The notes: a model not told the origin generated them from the letters alone. DNA of 64,000 bases from Platycnemis pennipes (GCA_933228895.1 OW121854.1:135416426-135480425); one strand, 5' to 3'; positions 30,716 through 44,182 are shown, counted from the first letter of the stretch. Translations and numbers: made by a program.

Positions 30716-30839
30716 TCTCTGCTCATCGGTTTTCACCGATTTTTATACAATAATTCATAGCGAAATATAATATCCAGATTCTGAGGTGTGTTCTCAAAAC
30801 ACCTTCCTTGTCACAAAATTCACTGTTTCCGCTGTTTTA

Positions 30840-33800
30840 AAATAGAAATTGACACTAAGGCCACTGCTAATCGGTTTTCACCGATTTTTATACAATAATT
30901 CATAGCGAAAAAAAAAATCCAGATTCTGAGGTGTGTTCTCAAAACAGCTCCCTTCTCACTAAATTCACTATTTCCGCTGTTTTAAAACAAAATTTACACT
31001 AAGGCTTCTGCTCATCGGTTTTCACCGATTTTTATACAATAATTCATAGCGAAATAAAAAACCCAGATTCTGAGGTGTGTTCTCAAAAACGTTTCCTTCT
31101 CAGTAAACTCACTATTACCGCTGTTTAAAAAAAAAAATTGACACTAAGGCCTGTGCTCATCGGTTTTCACCGATTTTTATACAATAATTCATAGCGAAAT
31201 AAAAAATCCAGATTTTGAGGTGTGTTCTCAAAACAGATTTCTTCCCACTAAATTCACTGTTTCCGCTGTTTTGAAACAAAAATTGACACTAAGGCCTCTG
31301 CTCATCGGTTTTCACCGATTTTTATACAATAATTCAAAGCGAAATAAAAAAATCCAGATTCTGATGTGTGTTCTCAAAACAGCTTCCTTGTCACAAAATT
31401 CACTGTTTCCGCTGTTTTAAAACAAAAATCGACACTAAGGCCTCTGCTCATCGGTTTTCACCGATTTTTATACAATAATTCATAGCGAAATAAAAAATCC
31501 AGATTTTGAGGTGTGTTTTCAAAACAGCTTCCTTCTCACTAAATTTACTATTTCGCCTTTTGTAAAACAAAAATTGACACTAAGGCCTCTGCTCATCGGT
31601 TTTCACCGATTTTTATACAATAATTCATAGCGAAATAAAAAACCCAGATTCTGAGGTGTGTTCTCAGAAACGTTTCCTTCTCACTAAATTCACTATTTCC
31701 GCTGTTTTAAAACGAAAATTGTCACTAAGGCTTCTGCCCATTGGTTTTCACCGATTTTTATACCATAATTCATAGCGAAATAAAAAATCCAGATTCTGAG
31801 GTGTGTTCTCAAAACACCTTCCTTCTAACTAAATTCACTATTTCCGCTGTTTTAAAACAAAAATTAACACTAAGGCCTCTGCTCATCGGTTTTCACCGAT
31901 TTTTATACAATAATTCATAGCGAAATAAAAAACCCAGACTCTGAGGTGTGTTCTCAGAAACGTTTCCTTCTCACTAAATTCACTATTTCCGCTGTTTTAA
32001 AACGTAAATTGTCACTAAGGCTTCTGCCCATTGGTTTTCACCGATTTTTATACCATAATTCATAGCGAAATAAAAAATCCAGATTCTGAGTTGTGTTCTC
32101 AAAACACCTTCCTTCTAACTAAATTCACTATTTCCGCTGTTTTAAAACAAAAATTAACACTAATGCCTCTGCTCATCGGTTTTCACCGATTTTTATACAA
32201 TAATTCATAGCGAAATAAAAATCCCAGATTCTGGTGAGTGTTCTCAAAACAGCTTCCTTCTCACTAATTTTACTGTTTCCGCTGTTTTAAAACAAAGATT
32301 GACACTAAGGCCCCTGCTGATCGGTTTTCACCGATTTTTTATACAATAATTCATAGCGAAATAAAAAATCCAGATTCTGAGGTGTGTTCTCAAAACACCT
32401 TCCTTCTCACTAAATTCACTACTTCACCTGTTTTAAAACAAAAATTGACACTAAGGCCCCCTGCTAATCGGTTTTCACCGACTTTTATACAATAATTCAT
32501 AGCGAAATAAAAAATCCAGATTCTGAGGTGTGTTCTAAAAACACCTTCCTTCTCACTTATTTCACTGTTTCCGCTGTTTTAAAACAAAAATCGACACTAA
32601 GGCCTCTGATCATCGGTTTTCACCGATTTTATACAATAATTCATAGCGAAATAAAAAATCCAGATTTTGAGGTGTTTTTTCAAAACAGCTTCCTTCTCAC
32701 TAAATTTACTATTTCCGCTGTTTTAAAACAAAAATTGACACTAAGGCCTCTGCTCATCGGTTTTCACCGATTTTTATACAATAATTCATAGCGAAATAAA
32801 AAACCCAGATTCTGAGGTGTGTTCTCAGAAACGTTTCCTTCTCACTAAATTCACTATTTCCGCTGTTTTAAAACGAAAATTGTCACTAAGGCTTCTGCCC
32901 ATTGGTTTTCACCGATTTTTATACCATAATTCATAGCGAAATAAAAAATCCAGATTCTGAGGTGTGTTCTCAAAACACCTTCCTTCTAACTAAATTCACT
33001 ATTTCCGCTTTTTTAAAACAATAATTAACACTAATGCCTCTGCTCATCGGTTTTCACCGATTTTTATACAATAATTCATAGCGAAATAAAAAACCCAGAT
33101 TCTGAGGTGTGTTCTCAAAAACGTTTCCTTCTCACTTAACTCACTATTACCGCTGTTTTAAAAGAAAAAATTGACACTAAGGCCTCTGCTCATCGGTTTT
33201 CACCGATTTTTATACAATAATTCATAGCGAAATAAAAAATCCAGATTCTGATGTGTGTTCTCAAAACAGCTTCCTTGTCACAAAATTCACTGTTTCCGCT
33301 GTTTTAAAATAGAAATTGACACTAAGGCCACTGCTAATCGGTTTTCACCGATTTTTATACAATAATTCATAGCGAAAAAAAAAATCCAGATTCTGAGGTG
33401 TGTTCTCAAAACAGCTCCCTTCTCACTAAATTCACTATTTCCGCTGTTTTAAAACAAAATTTACACTAAGGCTTCTGCTCATCGGTTTTCACCGATTTTT
33501 ATACAATAATTCATAGCGAAATAAAAAACCCAGATTCTGAGGTGTGTTCTCAAAAACGTTTCCTTCTCAGTAAACTCACTATTACCGCTGTTTAAAAAAA
33601 AAAATTGACACTAAGGCCTGTGCTCATCGGTTTTCACCGATTTTTATACAATAATTCATAGCGAAATAAAAAATCCAGATTTTGAGGTGTGTTCTCAAAA
33701 CAGATTTCTTCCCACTAAATTCACTGTTTCCGCTGTTTTGAAACAAAAATTGACACTAAGGCCTCTGCTCATCGGTTTTCACCGATTTTTATACAATAAT

Positions 33801-34985
33801 TCAAAGCGAAATAAAAAAATCCAGATTCTGATGTGTGTTCTCAAAACAGCTTCCTTGTCACAAAATTCACTGTTTCCGCTGTTTTAAAACAAAAATCGAC
33901 ACTAAGGCCTCTGCTCATCGGTTTTCACCGATTTTTATACAATAATTCATAGCGAAATAAAAAATCCAGATTTTGAGGTGTGTTTTCAAAACAGCTTCCT
34001 TCTCACTAAATTTACTATTTCGCCTTTTGTAAAACAAAAATTGACACTAAGGCCTCTGCTCATCGGTTTTCACCGATTTTTATACAATAATTCATAGCGA
34101 AATAAAAAACCCAGATTCTGAGGTGTGTTCTCAGAAACGTTTCCTTCTCACTAAATTCACTATTTCCGCTGTTTTAAAACGAAAATTGTCACTAAGGCTT
34201 CTGCCCATTGGTTTTCACCGATTTTTATACCATAATTCATAGCGAAATAAAAAATCCAGATTCTGAGGTGTGTTCTCAAAACACCTTCCTTCTAACTAAA
34301 TTCACTATTTCCGCTGTTTTAAAACAAAAATTAACACTAAGGCCTCTGCTCATCGGTTTTCACCGATTTTTATACAATAATTCATAGCGAAATAAAAAAC
34401 CCAGACTCTGAGGTGTGTTCTCAGAAACGTTTCCTTCTCACTAAATTCACTATTTCCGCTGTTTTAAAACGTAAATTGTCACTAAGGCTTCTGCCCATTG
34501 GTTTTCACCGATTTTTATACCATAATTCATAGCGAAATAAAAAATCCAGATTCTGAGTTGTGTTCTCAAAACACCTTCCTTCTAACTAAATTCACTATTT
34601 CCGCTGTTTTAAAACAAAAATTAACACTAATGCCTCTGCTCATCGGTTTTCACCGATTTTTATACAATAATTCATAGCGAAATAAAAATCCCAGATTCTG
34701 GTGAGTGTTCTCAAAACAGCTTCCTTCTCACTAATTTTACTGTTTCCGCTGTTTTAAAACAAAGATTGACACTAAGGCCCCTGCTGATCGGTTTTCACCG
34801 ATTTTTTATACAATAATTCATAGCGAAATAAAAAATCCAGATTCTGAGGTGTGTTCTCAAAACACCTTCCTTCTCACTAAATTCACTACTTCACCTGTTT
34901 TAAAACAAAAATTGACACTAAGGCCCCTGCTAATCGGTTTTCACCGACTTTTATACAATAATTCATAGCGAAATAAAAAATCCAG
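30840..34985. repeat. Higher-order duplication, spacing 2467 bp (17 monomers)
   Basis: The diagnostic variant monomers of 30840-32510 reappear in the same order at 33307-34985: CCACTGCTAATCGG with an A-rich AGCGAAAAAAAAAA, then TTTAAAAAAAAAAATTG, then CAGATTTCTTCCCAC, then TTTCGCCTTTTGTAAAAC. The blocks stay aligned at a shift of 2467 bp until about 32520/34990, where the variants diverge. Confidence 0.88.
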
Positions 34986-35340
34986 ATTCTGAGGTGTGTT
35001 CTCAAAACACCTTCCTTCGAACCAAATTCACTATTTCCGCTGATTTAAAACAAAAATTGACACTAAGGCCTCTGCTCATCGGTTTTCACCGATTTTTATA
35101 CAATAATTCATAACGAAATAAAAAATCCAGATTTTGAGGCGTGTTCTCAAAACAGCTTCCTTCCCACTAAATTCACTGTTTCCGCTTTAAAAAAAAAAAA
35201 ATTGACACTAAGGCCTCTGCTCATCGGTTTTCACCGATTTTTATACAATAATTCATAGCAAAATAAAAAATCCAGATTCTGAGGTGTGTTCTTAAACCAG
35301 CTTCCTTCTCACTAATTTCACTGTATCCGCTGTGTTGAAA
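34840..35340. repeat. Paralogous empty site of the piggyBac insertion
   Basis: The satellite variants that flank both piggyBac copies occur here without the element: CACTACTTCACCTG, GGCCCCTGCTAATCGG, CTTCCTTCGAACCAAATTCA, CGCTGATTTAAAACA, then the A-rich monomer, then TTCTTAAACCAGCTTCC. The uninterrupted TTAA is at 35045-35048. A second, similar empty site lies near 59810-60030. Confidence 0.8.
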
Positions 35341-35689
35341 CAAAAATTGACACTACGGCCTCTGCTCATCGGTTTTCACCGATTTTTATACAATAATTCA
35401 TAGCGAAATAAAAAATCCAGATTCTGAGGTGTGTTCTCAAAAACGTTTCCTTCTCACTAAATTCACTATTTCTGCTGTTTTAAAACAAAAATTGACACTA
35501 AGGCCTCTGCTCATCGGTTTTCACCGATTTTTATACAATAATTCATAGCGAAATATAATATCCAGATTCTGAGGTGTGTTCTCAAAACACCTTCTTTGTC
35601 ACAAAATTGACTGTTTCAGCTGTTTTAAAATAGAAATTGACACTAAGGCCACTGCTAATCGGTTTTCACGGATTTTTATACAATAATTC

Positions 35690-38600
35690 ATAGCGAAAAA
35701 AAAATCCAGATTCTGAGGTGTGTTCTCTAAACAGCTCCCTTCTCACTAAATTCACTATTTCCGCTGTTTTAAGACAAAAATTTACACTAAGGCTTCTGCT
35801 CATCGGTTTTCACCGATTTTTATACAATAATTCATAGCGAAATATAAAACCAGATTTTGAGGTGTGATCTCAAAAACGTTTCCTTCTCACTAAACTCACT
35901 ATTGCCGCTGTTTTAAAACAAAAATTGAAACTAAGGCCTCTGCTCATCGGTTTTCACCGATTTTTATACAATAATTCAAAGCGAAATAAAAAATCCAGAT
36001 TCTTATGTGTGTTCTCAAAACAGCTTCCTTGTCACAACATTCACTCTTTCCGCTGTTTTAAAACAAAAATCGACACTAAGGCCTCTGCTCATCGGTTTTC
36101 ACCGATTTTTATACAATAATTCATAGCGAAATAAAAAACCCAGATTCTGAGGTGTGTTCTCAAAACACCTTCCTTCTAACTAAATTCACTATTTCCGCTA
36201 TTTTAAAACAAAAATTAACACTAATGCCTCTGCTCATCGGTTTTCACCGATTTTTATACAATAATTCATAGCGAAGTAAAAAATCCAGATTTTGAGGTGT
36301 GTTTTCAAAACAGTTTCCTTCCAATTAAATTCACTGTTCCGCTGTTAAAAAAAAAAATTGACACTAAGGCCACTGCTCATCGGTTTTCACCGATTTTTAT
36401 ACAATATTTCATAGCGAAATAAAAAATCCAGATTTTGAGGTGTGTACTCAAAACAGATTTCTTCCCACTAAATTCACTGTTGCCGCTGTTTTAAAACAAA
36501 AATTGAAACTAATGCCTCTGCTCATCGGTTTTCACCGATTTTTATACAATAATTCAAAGCGAAATAAAAAATCCAGATTCTGATGTGTGTTCTCAAAACA
36601 GCTTCCTTGTCAAAAAATTCACTGTTTCCGCTGTTTTAAAACAAAAATCGACACTAAGGCCTCTGCTCATCGGTTTTCACCGATTTTTATACAATAATTC
36701 ATAGCGAAATAAAAAATCCAGATTTTGAGGTGTGTTTTCAAAACAGCTTCCTTCTCAATACATTTACTATTTCCGCTAATTTAAAACAAAAATTGACACT
36801 AAGACCTCTGCTCATCGGTTTTCACCGATTTTTATACAATAATTCATAGCGAAATAAAAAATCCAGATTCTGTGGTGTGTTCTCAAAACACCTTCCTTGT
36901 CCCAAAATTCACTGTTTCCGCTTTTTTAAAACAAGAATTGACACTAAGGCCTCTGCTCATTGGTTTTCACCGATTTTTATACAATTATTCATAGCGAAAT
37001 AAAAAACTCAGATTCTCGGGTGTGTTCTCAAAACACCTTCCTTCTCACTAAACTCACTATTACCGCTGTTTTAAAACAAAAATTGACACTAAGGCCTCTG
37101 CTCATCGGTTTTCACCGATTTTTTAACCATAATAATTCATAGCGAAATAAAAAATCCAGATTATAAGGTGTGTTCTCAAAACAGCTTCCTTCCGACTAAA
37201 TTTACTGTTTCCGCTGTTTTAAAACAAAAATTGACACTAAGGCCTCATCTCATCGGTTTTCACCGATTTTTATACAATATTTCATAGCGAAATAAAAAAT
37301 CCAGATTTTGAGGTGTGTTCTCAAAACAGATTTCTTCCCACTAAATTCACTGTTTCCGCTGTTTTAAAACAAAAATTGAAACTAAGGGGACTGCTCATCG
37401 GTTTTCACCGATTTTTATACAATAATTCATAGCGAAATAAAAAATCCAGATTCTGATCTGTGTTCTCAAAACAGCTTCCTTCTCACTAAATTTACTATTT
37501 CCGCTGTTTTAAAACAAAAATTGACACTAAGGCCTCTGCTCATCGGTTTTCACCGATTTTTATACAATAATTCATAGCGAAATATAAAACCCAGATTCTG
37601 AGGTGTGATCTCAAAAACGTTTCCTTTCACTAAACTCACTATTACCGCTGTTTTAAAACAAAAATTGATACTAAGGCCTCTGCTCATCGGTTTTCACCGA
37701 TTTTTATACAATAATTCAAAGCGAAATAAAAAATCCAGATTCTTATGTGTGTTCTCAAAACAGCTTCCTTGTCACAACATTCACTCTTTCCGCTGTTTTA
37801 AAACAAAAATCGACACTAAGGCCTCTGCTCATCGGTTTTCACCGATTTTTATATAATAATTCATAGCGAAATAAAAAACCCAGATTCTGTGGTGTGTTCT
37901 CAAAACACCTTCCTTCTAACTTAATTCACTATTTCCGCTGTTTTAAAACAAAAATTAACACTAATGCCTCTGCTTATCGGTTTTCACCGATTTTTATACA
38001 ATAATTCATAGCGAAATAAAAATCCCAGATTCTGAGGTGTGTTCTCAAAACAGCTTCCTTCTCACTAATTTTACTGTTTCCGCTGTTTTAAAACAAAGAT
38101 TGACACTAAGGCCCCTGCTCATCGGTTTTCATCGACTTTTATACAATAATTCAAAGCGAAATAAAAAATCCAGATTCTGAGGTGTGTTCTCAAAACACCT
38201 TCCTTCGAACCAAATTCACTATTTCCGCTGTTTTAAAACAAAAATTGACACTAAGGCCTCTGCTCATCGGTTTTCACCGATTTTTATACAATAATTCATA
38301 GCGAACTAAAAATCCCAGATTCTGGTGAGTGTCCTCAAAACAGCTTCCTTCTCACTAATTTTACTGTTTCCGCTGTTTTAAAACAAAGATTGACACTAAG
38401 GCCCCTGCTCATCGGTTTTCACCGATTTTTTATACAATAATTCATAGCGAAAAAAAAATCCAGATTCTGAGGTGTGTTCTCTAAACAGCTCCCTTCTCAC
38501 TAAATTCACTATTTCCGCTGTTTTAAGACAAAAATTTACACTAAGGCTTCTGCTCATCGGTTTTCACCGATTTTTATACAATAATTCATAGCGAAATATA

Positions 38601-41195
38601 AAACCAGATTTTGAGGTGTGATCTCAAAAACGTTTCCTTCTCACTAAACTCACTATTGCCGCTGTTTTAAAACAAAAATTGAAACTAAGGCCTCTGCTCA
38701 TCGGTTTTCACCGATTTTTATACAATAATTCAAAGCGAAATAAAAAATCCAGATTCTTATGTGTGTTCTCAAAACAGCTTCCTTGTCACAACATTCACTC
38801 TTTCCGCTGTTTTAAAACAAAAATCGACACTAAGGCCTCTGCTCATCGGTTTTCACCGATTTTTATACAATAATTCATAGCGAAATAAAAAACCCAGATT
38901 CTGAGGTGTGTTCTCAAAACACCTTCCTTCTAACTAAATTCACTATTTCCGCTATTTTAAAACAAAAATTAACACTAATGCCTCTGCTCATCGGTTTTCA
39001 CCGATTTTTATACAATAATTCATAGCGAAATAAAAAATCCAGATTTTGAGGTGTGTTTTCAAAACAGTTTCCTTCCAATTAAATTCACTGTTCCGCTGTT
39101 AAAAAAAAAAATTGACACTAAGGCCACTGCTCATCGGTTTTCACCGATTTTTATACAATATTTCATAGCGAAATAAAAAATCCAGATTTTGAGGTGTGTA
39201 CTCAAAACAGATTTCTTCCCACTAAATTCACTGTTGCCGCTGTTTTAAAACAAAAATTGAAACTAATGCCTCTGCTCATCGGTTTTCACCGATTTTTATA
39301 CAATAATTCAAAGCGAAATAAAAAATCCAGATTCTGATGTGTGTTCTCAAAACAGCTTCCTTGTCAAAAAATTCACTGTTTCCGCTGTTTTAAAACAAAA
39401 ATCGACACTAAGGCCTCTGCTCATCGGTTTTCACCGATTTTTATACAATAATTCATAGCGAAATAAAAAATCCAGATTTTGAGGTGTGTTTTCAAAACAG
39501 CTTCCTTCTAAATACATTTACTATTTCCGCTAATTTAAAACAAAAATTGACACTAAGACCTCTGCTCATCGGTTTTCACCGATTTTTATACAATAATTCA
39601 TAGCGAAATAAAAAATCCAGATTCTATGGTGTGTTCTCAAAACACCTTCCTTGTCCCAAAATTCACTGTTTCCGCTTTTTTAAAACAAGAATTGACACTA
39701 AGGCCTCTGCTCATTGGTTTTCACCGATTTTTATACAATTATTCATAGCGAAATAAAAAACTCAGATTCTCGGGTGTGTTCTCAAAACACCTTCCTTCTC
39801 ACTAAACTCACTATTACCGCTGTTTTAAAACAAAAATTGACACTAAGGCCTCTGCTCATCGGTTTTCACCGATTTTTTAACCATAATAATTCATAGCGAA
39901 ATAAAAAATCCAGATTATAAGGTGTGTTCTCAAAACAGCTTCCTTCCGACTAAATTTACTGTTTCCGCTGTTTTAAAACAAAAATTGACACTAAGGCCTC
40001 ATCTCATCGGTTTTCACCGATTTTTATACAATATTTCATAGCGAAATAAAAAATCCAGATTTTGAGGTGTGTTCTCAAAACAGATTTCTTCCCACTAAAT
40101 TCACTGTTTCCGCTGTTTTAAAACAAAAATTGAAACTAAGGGGACTGCTCATCGGTTTTCACCGATTTTTATACAATAATTCATAGCGAAATAAAAAATC
40201 CAGATTCTGATCTGTGTTCTCAAAACAGCTTCCTTCTCACTAAATTTACTATTTCCGCTGTTTTAAAACAAAAATTGACACTAAGGCCTCTGCTCATCGG
40301 TTTTCACCGATTTTTATACAATAATTCATAGCGAAATATAAAACCCAGATTCTGAGGTGTGATCTCAAAAACGTTTCCTTTCACTAAACTCACTATTACC
40401 GCTGTTTTAAAACAAAAATTGATACTAAGGCCTCTGCTCATCGGTTTTCACCGATTTTTATACAATAATTCAAAGCGAAATAAAAAATCCAGATTCTTAT
40501 GTGTGTTCTCAAAACAGCTTCCTTGTCACAACATTCACTCTTTCCGCTGTTTTAAAACAAAAATCGACACTAAGGCCTCTGCTCATCGGTTTTCACCGAT
40601 TTTTATATAATAATTCATAGCGAAATAAAAAACCCAGATTCTGTGGTGTGTTCTCAAAACACCTTCCTTCTAACTTAATTCACTATTTCCGCTGTTTTAA
40701 AACAAAAATTAACACTAATGCCTCTGCTTATCGGTTTTCACCGATTTTTATACAATAATTCATAGCGAAATAAAAATCCCAGATTCTGAGGTGTGTTCTC
40801 AAAACAGCTTCCTTCTCACTAATTTTACTGTTTCCGCTGTTTTAAAACAAAGATTGACACTAAGGCCCCTGCTCATCGGTTTTCATCGACTTTTATACAA
40901 TAATTCAAAGCGAAATAAAAAATCCAGATTCTGAGGTGTGTTCTCAAAACACCTTCCTTCGAACCAAATTCACTATTTCCGCTGTTTTAAAACAAAAATT
41001 GACACTAAGGCCTCTGCTCATCGGTTTTCACCGATTTTTATACAATAATTCATAGCGAACTAAAAATCCCAGATTCTGGTGAGTGTCCTCAAAACAGCTT
41101 CCTTCTCACTAATTTTACTGTTTCCGCTGTTTTAAAACAAAGATTGACACTAAGGCCCCTGCTCATCGGTTTTCACCGATTTTTTATACAATAAT
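35690..41195. repeat. Higher-order tandem duplication, 2754-bp unit (19 monomers) twice
   Basis: 35690-38443 and 38444-about 41195 are near-identical copies. Variants such as GTTCTCTAAACAGCTCCC (35724/38478), TTATGTGTGTTCTC and TTTTTTAACCATAATAATTC (37120/39874) are repeated at exactly 2754 bp. Only scattered substitutions and tiny indels separate them, so this duplication is recent. Confidence 0.92.
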
Positions 41196-41426
41196 TCATA
41201 GCGAAATAAAAAATCCAGATTCTGAGGTGTGTTCTCAAAACACCTTCCTTCTCACTAAATTCACTACTTCACCTGTTTTAAAACAAAAATTGACACTAAG
41301 GCCCCTGCTAATCGGTTTTCACCGACTTTTATACAATAATTCATAGCGAAATAAAAAATCCAGATTCTGAGGTGTGTTCTCAAAACACCTTCCTTCGAAC
41401 CAAATTCACTATTTCCGCTGGTTTAA

Positions 41427-44178
41427 CCCATTACTGCCCAGCGTATGATATATCATACTCAAAAAAATGTCATAATAATAAGCCTCTCTATGTTCTGGGA
41501 TGCCCAAATATCGTTTGTCAATGTTTATTTTGGGTTCCAGACAGTTGAGGGAATTAGGGAAGGGGAACTTTTGTTTAATTTTGATAGCCCTTCTGCCTCC
41601 CAGCCACCACGGAAGTCAGTGCATGTTTTCAGAGCAGAGGAAATGGAACGGAGGTAAGTTAAAATGAATGTTTTTATCTGTTTTTAATCACTAATAGTTC
41701 ATTCCTTGTTTTTCCTGAGTAGATAATATTTAAACTATGATAATCACTCCTCGTCAGTTGTTATCATGTAAAGTTTTGGCCACAGTGGATGAATATTGAT
41801 TGACGTATGAAATATCATACGCTGGGCATTCGGAGGTCTAAAGTACCCTTTTTCAGGTCAACCCAGGTACGGACGGGGAGGCAATTCTCAACATTTTAGA
41901 GACTTTAGAGGACGATGAATACCTCACAACATGCATTGAATCAGCAGATGAGCTGGACTTGGTTATATCTGCTGATCCAGATGGTGTTGACAGTGACCAA
42001 GATGACGTAGGAAGTGACTGCGTAGGCAATTTAGCTACCAGCAGAGACCTAGGAAAGGGAGTTCTTTGACAAGCCCTAGAGGTGAGAACTGTTAAAAATA
42101 AGTATAATGTACGGGAGCGGAACAGCCTAGATGTCATGCAAGAAACCGCTGATGACTCTGTTACTGATATTCCATCAAATACTGCTTCGAGACCTTGCAA
42201 GCGCCCAAAAATGGAAAATTCAGTGGCTAACAAGAAAAAAGTGAACATGGAGAAACAAAACTTTAGGCAAAGCACTTAAATTCCGTCAGAGAGAGATTAG
42301 AGAGCCCAACTGCTTCGAAGAGTGGCGTATTAAAATCTATAGCCCTATTTATATCTTTCGGCTAATATTTCATGACGAAATAATTTTAAAAATATGCAAA
42401 GAAACAATGGCTTATGCCATGCAGAAGGGCCACAAAATACACTTCCCCTTACAACATTGAAAAATATTTAGGCAATTTGTTGCTCTCTGGGTACAGCCCC
42501 AACCCGCACAGGCGCATGTTCTGGGAAATGCGAGCTGATACAATGCCATCGTTTCTTGTATGCCAAGAAATAGATTTGAGCTGATTCACAGATTTTTTCA
42601 CCTAAATGACAACTCAAGTTATGACTGTAGTGACAAACTACAAAGTACGCCCCATTATAGAGAACCTAAACAAATAGTTTCAAGAACTTGCTACTCCATT
42701 TGGCGATAAGTTTTCCCTTGATGAAGTCATGGAGTCCTATTGTGGTCATCACTTGGCAAAGCAGTTCATACGCGGGAAGTCCATACCTTATGGGTTCAAG
42801 ATTTGGTGCCTCAACACGTCGAAGGGATATCTCCTAAAATTTAAACCGTATCTGGGAGCTACTGGATTGAAAGTTGGGCACAACACAAGGCTAGTCGGTG
42901 GAGAAGAGAGAGTGCAATAGATTTCTCCCAGATCAAAGCACAGTCTTCGTAGACAATTACTTCATCTCTTTGAAAGTACTAGAACCCTTGTCCAGTAAAG
43001 ATTTCAAATGTGTTGGAACCATTAGATCAGACCGCATAGAAAAAGCTCCACTATGAAATTTGAAGAAATAAACTAGGGGGTCCTTTCATGCCATACAAGA
43101 TGAGGCAAATCAACTAACGTTACTCAGATGGAGCGACAATAATCAAGTCACTACTGTGGCGATAAATATAATGTGCCAGGAAGTTCTAGAAGGACAGAGC
43201 TGTCGGTGTGACAGAAAGGGAAAAATTTCAAATCAGTGCCTCAAACTACTTTGATCCAGGAGTACAATAGACATGGGAGGAGCACACATAAGCTGAGAGC
43301 AGCACATCGAATAAGAATAAGAAGCAAAAAATGGTACTGGGCTCTCATCAGATTCTGCCTGAATGCTGCCGTCGTGAATGGATGGTTTCTCTATCGTATG
43401 GAGGAGAATAATATAACATCTTTAAAATTTATGAGGCGCATCGTCCTGGTGCTACTTACAGGTTCTGAGGCTGACATACCCAAAAGAATACGACAAAAAC
43501 AAACATGTTTAGTTAGTACAAAATTTACTATATTTCGGCAATATTTAAAGCATTTATTACATTTTTCTCTGGAAGTGTGGCGCCTAGTTTTCGATATTTT
43601 TAATATTTCAAGTTGCCAATGAAATACGATATGATGGTCGTGACCACCTAGTCGACGAAGAATCAACTCAACGCCGCTGTGAACTATGTGGAAAATGCGA
43701 CAAATGAAAGTGCATAAAGTGTAATATCTGTGTAAATGCGAAGAAGCGCTTCGCACAATTTCATTTGAGACGGTAGTTTATTGTGGACAAATTGATGTAG
43801 AACGTCATAGAAATAAATATGCCCCTTTATGAGTATTTTTCACTGGGAAATTATTATGAATTGTTGTGGAAATGATTATTTCAAATTTTTTTGCGACAAA
43901 CAACAGGTCAAACATTTATGATAATGATATCAATTATTATTATAAATGCATTATTTGAGGGTAATCTGCCTTTCTAAGAAATTAAACACATCTGGTAAGA
44001 ATATGAATTTTTTACCCCTTAGTGCCCAGCGTATGATTTATCATACGGTCGAAAAAAATGTCAAAACGTTTACTAAACTGGAAAAAAAATTATCCCAAGC
44101 TAACATGGGTCAGAAAGGCGCCCACAAACGAAATTTGAACGCAAAAATCGGGAATTTTTTCTTTTGGGCAGTAATGGG
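41427..44178 (+). mobile_element. piggyBac-type transposon, copy 1, in satellite
   Basis: 2752 bp with 14-bp perfect terminal inverted repeats (CCCATTACTGCCCA at 41427-41440, TGGGCAGTAATGGG at 44165-44178). It is flanked by TTAA on both sides (41423-41426 and 44179-44182), the piggyBac signature. GTATGATATATCATAC lies directly inside the left repeat, a variant GTATGATTTATCATAC at about 44030, and an inverted variant at about 41803-41823. The transposase is recognisable but broken. It sits in a satellite monomer whose TTTTAAAA supplied the target. Confidence 0.95.
41855..43790 (+). pseudogene. piggyBac transposase pseudogene, copy 1
   Basis: Pieces in order across frames: an acidic N-terminus (ILETLEDDEYL; DPDGVDSDQDDVGSD) ending in a TGA at 42067; a basic KRPKMENSVANKKKV stretch; FRLIFHDEIILKICKETMAYA; LIHRFFHLNDNSSYD; LDEVMESYCGHHLAKQFIRG with the first catalytic Asp (about 42711); STVFVDNYFISLKVLE with the second Asp (about 42951); RWSDNNQVTT with the third Asp (about 43134); KKWYWALIRFCLNAAVVNGW; and a C-terminal Cys-rich finger RRCELCGKCDK...CIKCNICVNAKKRFAQFH. 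The three Asp residues are the DDD site of the DDE_Tnp_1_7 family, which cuts and pastes at TTAA. Several stops and frameshifts occur; in this copy the C-terminal finger also carries a TGA at 43705-43707. Confidence 0.85.
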
Positions 44179-44182
44179 TTAA

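Larger units (their letters stand above)
30716..41422. repeat. Homogeneous ~145-bp satellite array, segment 1
   Basis: Head-to-tail monomers of 144-146 bp. Each carries in order CTCTGCTCATCGGTTTTCAC, CGATTTTTATACAATAATTC, ATAGCGAAATAAAAAATCCA, GATTCTGAGGTGTGTTCTCA, AAACAGCTTCCTTCTCACTA, AATTCACTATTTCCGCTGTT and TTAAAACAAAAATTGACACT. Example anchors GGCCTCTG at 31293 and 31439 give the period. Monomers are much more alike than in the old arrays at 12.5-18 kb. Every monomer holds the short hairpin ATCGG-TTTTCA-CCGAT and a TTTTAAAA. Recurring 60-107-codon frames are repeat artefacts. Confidence 0.95.

Noticed and set aside
43391..43756. 121-codon minus-strand frame in the piggyBac copies
   Set aside because: Antisense shadow of the transposase C-terminal region.
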